The notes beneath the pieces are model-generated. The model was given only the letters and a program-made list of their open reading frames with translations. It was not told where the DNA came from and made no database searches. The position numbers and the translations under genes are program-made. This document shows positions 5,622-7,033 of a DNA stretch of 7,033 bases, piece after piece. The first letter of the stretch is position 1; each line of letters opens with the position of its first letter. The stretch covers positions 1 through 7,033 of the forward strand of contig JAJXZZ010000169.1 of assembly GCA_021779795.1 (NCBI GenBank), read 5' to 3'. This DNA comes from Acidobacteriota bacterium. Its GTDB lineage: Bacteria; Acidobacteriota; Vicinamibacteria; Vicinamibacterales; Fen-181.

Positions 5622-5725
5622 GACCGCCTCCATGGGACGAAGTTGTTTCGCAATAAATCATACCCCATCTGCTGCCTTTAGGTACGGTCGGTCTCCTTGC
5701 GTTCGGGATCTGCAAAAGACTCCTT

Positions 5726-5754
5726 TTGACATTCATAATAGAGGGCACTATATT
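5726..5754 (+). promoter_or_regulatory. Near-consensus sigma-70 promoter for the ribbon-helix-helix gene
   Basis: TTGACA (5726-5731) is a perfect -35, spaced 17 bp from TATATT (5749-5754), which matches the -10 consensus at five of six positions. Transcription would start near 5761, almost at the ribosome-binding site. An imperfect inverted repeat (ATAG 5738-5741 and CTAT 5748-5751, with AT-rich flanks) lies between the two boxes and could be an operator. Confidence 0.65.
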
Positions 5755-5760
5755 GATTGT

Positions 5761-5767
5761 AAGGAGG
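5761..5767 (+). promoter_or_regulatory. Strong ribosome-binding site AAGGAGG at the predicted transcript 5' end
   Basis: AAGGAGG lies four bases before ATG 5772 and matches the anti-Shine-Dalgarno core fully. If transcription starts about seven bases after the -10 box, the leader would be only about 11 nt and consist almost entirely of this site. Confidence 0.65.
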
Positions 5768-5771
5768 CCCG

Positions 5772-5963
5772 ATGACCAAAGACAGTGTGCTCGCAATGCT
5801 GAAGACGGAGCGTGACGAGGCGAGGTCAACGCAGATCACGGTGCGGCTCACCGTGGCCGAGAGGTCTCGCTTGGCGAAGGCTGCAGCGCGCCACAAGGTG
5901 AAGTCCGCGGCCCTCGCACGGACGCTCATCCTAGCCGGCATCGACGACCTCGAGGCGAGGTAA
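5772..5963 (+). CDS. Ribbon-helix-helix DNA-binding protein (63 aa)
   Basis: It starts behind the AAGGAGG site. After a charged N-terminal tail (1-19), QITVRLT (21-27) fits the beta strand that inserts into the DNA major groove. VAERSRLAKAAARH (28-41) fits helix A, a V-K-S turn follows, and AALARTLILAGIDDLE (46-61) fits helix B. Length and order are those of Arc/CopG/MetJ-like dimeric regulators. It is the first gene after a strong promoter and comes before two genes of unknown function and the integrase. Autoregulation and control of the integration module are therefore likely but inferred. An antitoxin role is possible for this fold, but the neighbouring 83-aa product does not resemble a known toxin such as ParE, RelE or MazF. 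Confidence 0.8.
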   Translation: MTKDSVLAMLKTERDEARSTQITVRLTVAERSRLAKAAARHKVKSAALARTLILAGIDDLEAR

Positions 5964-5967
5964 CGCC

Positions 5968-6219
5968 GTGCTCACCGGCAAGGGCGTCGTCCTCTCCGCG
6001 GCGCTGGCGGCCACCTCGCCGGCGAAGGTGCACCAGGTGCTCGAGGCGGCCCGCGCGAACGCGCGCTGCCTCACCGCGGCAGACGTCGCGGCCGGGCTCG
6101 AGCTCTGGCACCAGTGGGCGGCCGATGCGGGCGTGACGGTTGAGGACTTGGCGCCGGTGCTGGCGCGCCTGGTGGGGTGCAGCGCCGAGACGGTGAGCAA
6201 GGCGCTGACGACGGTGTAG
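5968..6219 (+). CDS. 83-aa hypothetical protein, all-helical
   Basis: GTG 5968 follows the regulator stop by four bases, with GGCGAGG as ribosome-binding site, so the two are co-transcribed. The protein is Ala-rich and helical. An N-terminal helix pair (KVHQVLEAARANARCL, about 20-35) is followed by DVAAGLELWHQWAADAG (39-55), then VEDLAPVLARLVGCSAETVSKALTTV. The last part reads like a possible helix-turn-helix, with G-C-S-A-E-T-V-S-K-A as the recognition helix. I do not recognise the family. Its location between the ribbon-helix-helix regulator and the integrase suggests an excisionase-like or regulatory role, but no basic patch typical of excisionases is present. Confidence 0.65.
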   Translation: MLTGKGVVLSAALAATSPAKVHQVLEAARANARCLTAADVAAGLELWHQWAADAGVTVEDLAPVLARLVGCSAETVSKALTTV

Positions 6220-6229
6220 ACGTAGAAGC

Positions 6230-6265
6230 GCCCGCCCCGGCAGCTTGGCGGCACCCGGGGCGGGC
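6230..6265. terminator. GC-rich 11-bp stem-loop, possible terminator or RNA structure
   Basis: GCCCGCCCCGG (6230-6240) is perfectly complementary to CCGGGGCGGGC (6255-6265) across a 14-nt loop, ten bases after the 83-aa gene's stop. The stem is strong but no T-run follows on either strand, so rho-independent termination would be atypical. Confidence 0.45.
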
Positions 6266-6289
6266 AAGAGCAGCGCACAAGGTGTGAAC

Positions 6290-6326
6290 TGGCGGCGGCT
6301 CCGTGTCCATTCTAGCGCCGCCACGG
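6290..6326. other. Second inverted repeat ahead of the 129-aa gene
   Basis: TGGCGGCG (6290-6297) can pair with CGCCGCCA (6316-6323). Alternatively, CCGTG (6301-6305) can pair with CACGG (6322-6326). These two foldings exclude one another and lie 14-50 bases before ATG 6340, so a leader structure affecting translation is conceivable. Confidence 0.3.
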
Positions 6327-6339
6327 AAAGGCGGACAGC

Positions 6340-6729
6340 ATGAGGAGCGCAATCACGCGATCCAAACCAAGCCAACAGGGTGCCGCGATCGAGGCCGTCT
6401 TCGGCGCGATCCCCAAAGGGCAGATCGTGACGACCGAGTACCTGTTGACGCTCGCAATCCACGGGCGGGAGTTCTTCGAGAGCATTTCGTCGCCGGTCGC
6501 GGCATTCTTCGCCGAGCTGGTCGTGCGCCTCAGGAGTGGCTCGCTCTACCGGCTACCGCACAACTTCACCCGCGCCGACCTCGATTCTCTGTTCGCCGAC
6601 GTTCGCCGGGCTGTCGAGTCGGGGGCAGCGGACGACGGCGGTACGTGGGTCGGGGTCGTGGGCCGCAAGGGGCTCGTGCGGCGCGGCGTGGCGCGGGCGC
6701 GCGACTGGAAGATCCGGGGCGAAGGGTGA
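6340..6729 (+). CDS. 129-aa protein of unknown function
   Basis: ATG 6340 follows AAAGGCGG at a normal distance. The N-terminal 15 residues are basic and polar. The main part reads as beta/alpha, with AAIEAVFGAIPKGQIVTTEY (15-34), then a helix-rich middle rich in Phe/Leu (FFESISSPVAAFFAELVVRL, 45-64). It ends with a Gly/Arg-rich, strongly basic tail (GGTWVGVVGRKGLVRRGVARARDWK, about 100-124) that could contact nucleic acid. No Cys, His cluster or catalytic motif is seen and I cannot name a family. It lies 30 nt before the integrase on the same strand and would be co-transcribed with it, so an accessory role in recombination or regulation is possible but unproven. Confidence 0.65.
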   Translation: MRSAITRSKPSQQGAAIEAVFGAIPKGQIVTTEYLLTLAIHGREFFESISSPVAAFFAELVVRLRSGSLYRLPHNFTRADLDSLFADVRRAVESGAADDGGTWVGVVGRKGLVRRGVARARDWKIRGEG

Positions 6730-6759
6730 GGGAGCCCGTTCCTGAGGCAGGGAGGCACC

Positions 6760-7033
6760 ATGACGAAGGCACGAGGACAGATCAAGCCGCGAGGGGTGGA
6801 CGCAAAGGGGCGCGAGCGTTGGGCGATCTCGGTCTACCTGAGCAGCGAGGTCATCGCCGGCCACCGCGTGCGGCACTACAAGACGGAGACCGTGACCGGC
6901 TCGAGGCGCCAGGCTGAGAAGGCGTTGACCAAGCTGCTCTCCGAGAAAGACGACTACGGCCCGACGCAGGCGTCGCGCGAGCTGTTCGGCAAATACCTCG
7001 GGCGGTGGCTGGCGGAGACCGTGAAGCTGCGAG
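6760..7033 (+). CDS. Tyrosine recombinase (phage integrase family), N-terminal part only
   Basis: ATG 6760 has a GGGAGG site (6750-6755) four bases ahead, and the frame stays open to the window edge, giving 91 codons. The N-terminus (about 6-60) is the arm-type DNA-binding domain of phage integrases. A basic IKPRGVDAKGRERWAISVYL strand pair, HYKTETVTGSRRQAEKALTKLL and a closing helix fit the three-strand-plus-helix pattern. From about 72 (SRELFGKYLGRWLAETVK) it enters the SAM-like core-binding domain. The catalytic Arg-His-Arg-Tyr part lies beyond the window. It would catalyse site-specific integration and excision of the element. As it is the last gene seen, the element's attachment site is probably shortly downstream. 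Confidence 0.85.
   Translation, partial: MTKARGQIKPRGVDAKGRERWAISVYLSSEVIAGHRVRHYKTETVTGSRRQAEKALTKLLSEKDDYGPTQASRELFGKYLGRWLAETVKLR

Noticed and set aside
5657..5662. TATGAT on the - strand upstream of the exported-protein gene as a -10 box
   Set aside because: The hexamer fits, but no acceptable -35 lies at the right distance, so I do not annotate a promoter.
5772..6219. Ribbon-helix-helix gene plus 83-aa gene as a toxin-antitoxin pair
   Set aside because: Gene order and size fit, but the second protein shows no toxin motif and the pair is better explained as element regulation.

Overview
This is a GC-rich bacterial window. It reads as the inner part of an integrated mobile element, either a phage satellite or a small integrative element. 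Three genes point that way: a RepA-like replication ATPase at the left edge, a small CxxC/helix-turn-helix protein resembling phage small-terminase-type proteins in the middle, and the start of a tyrosine recombinase running off the right edge. No capsid, portal, large terminase, conjugation, rRNA, tRNA or CRISPR sequence is visible. The host phylum cannot be fixed. The high GC, the mixed ATG/GTG/TTG starts with clear Shine-Dalgarno sites, the Actinobacteria-like ATPase and DUF6919-like protein, and a Thr-Pro-rich tract of a kind common in Chloroflexota all suggest an actinobacterial, chloroflexotal or related GC-rich soil lineage. This is inference only.

Region 1 (1-4036, + strand) is a compact operon of eight genes. 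It runs: the ATPase (5' end outside the window); a 96-aa and a 67-aa protein; a 264-aa protein of unknown function; a 46-aa Arg-rich ORF; the 152-aa CxxC/HTH protein; an 81-aa coiled-coil-start protein; and a 208-aa DUF6919-like protein. Almost every junction overlaps (GTGA, ATGA or 14 nt) or has a gap of 1-2 nt, so translational coupling is likely. The 3' end of the ATPase gene carries a dense cluster of GTGGTCCCG-type repeats and perfect palindromes (about 1109-1235), a good candidate for the element's replication origin.

Region 2 (4037-5771) interrupts the + strand layout. A structured spacer and a short coding-like fragment with its own ribosome-binding site (4136 onward) are followed by two genes on the - strand. 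One is an exported or membrane-tethered protein with a Thr-Pro-rich linker and no recognised domain. The other is a single-pass membrane protein with a coiled coil and a C-terminal SmpA/OmlA (BamE)-like domain. They look like accessory cargo rather than replication or mobility genes. The pair is bounded on its right by an AT-rich stretch.

Region 3 (5726-7033, + strand) begins with a near-consensus sigma-70 promoter and a strong ribosome-binding site. These drive a ribbon-helix-helix regulator, then an 83-aa protein, a GC-rich hairpin spacer, a 129-aa protein of unknown function, and the integrase. The regulator probably controls this module, perhaps including its own promoter.

Taken together, the ATPase would replicate the excised element, the ribbon-helix-helix protein would regulate it, the integrase would integrate and excise it, and the small-terminase-like protein could connect it to phage packaging.
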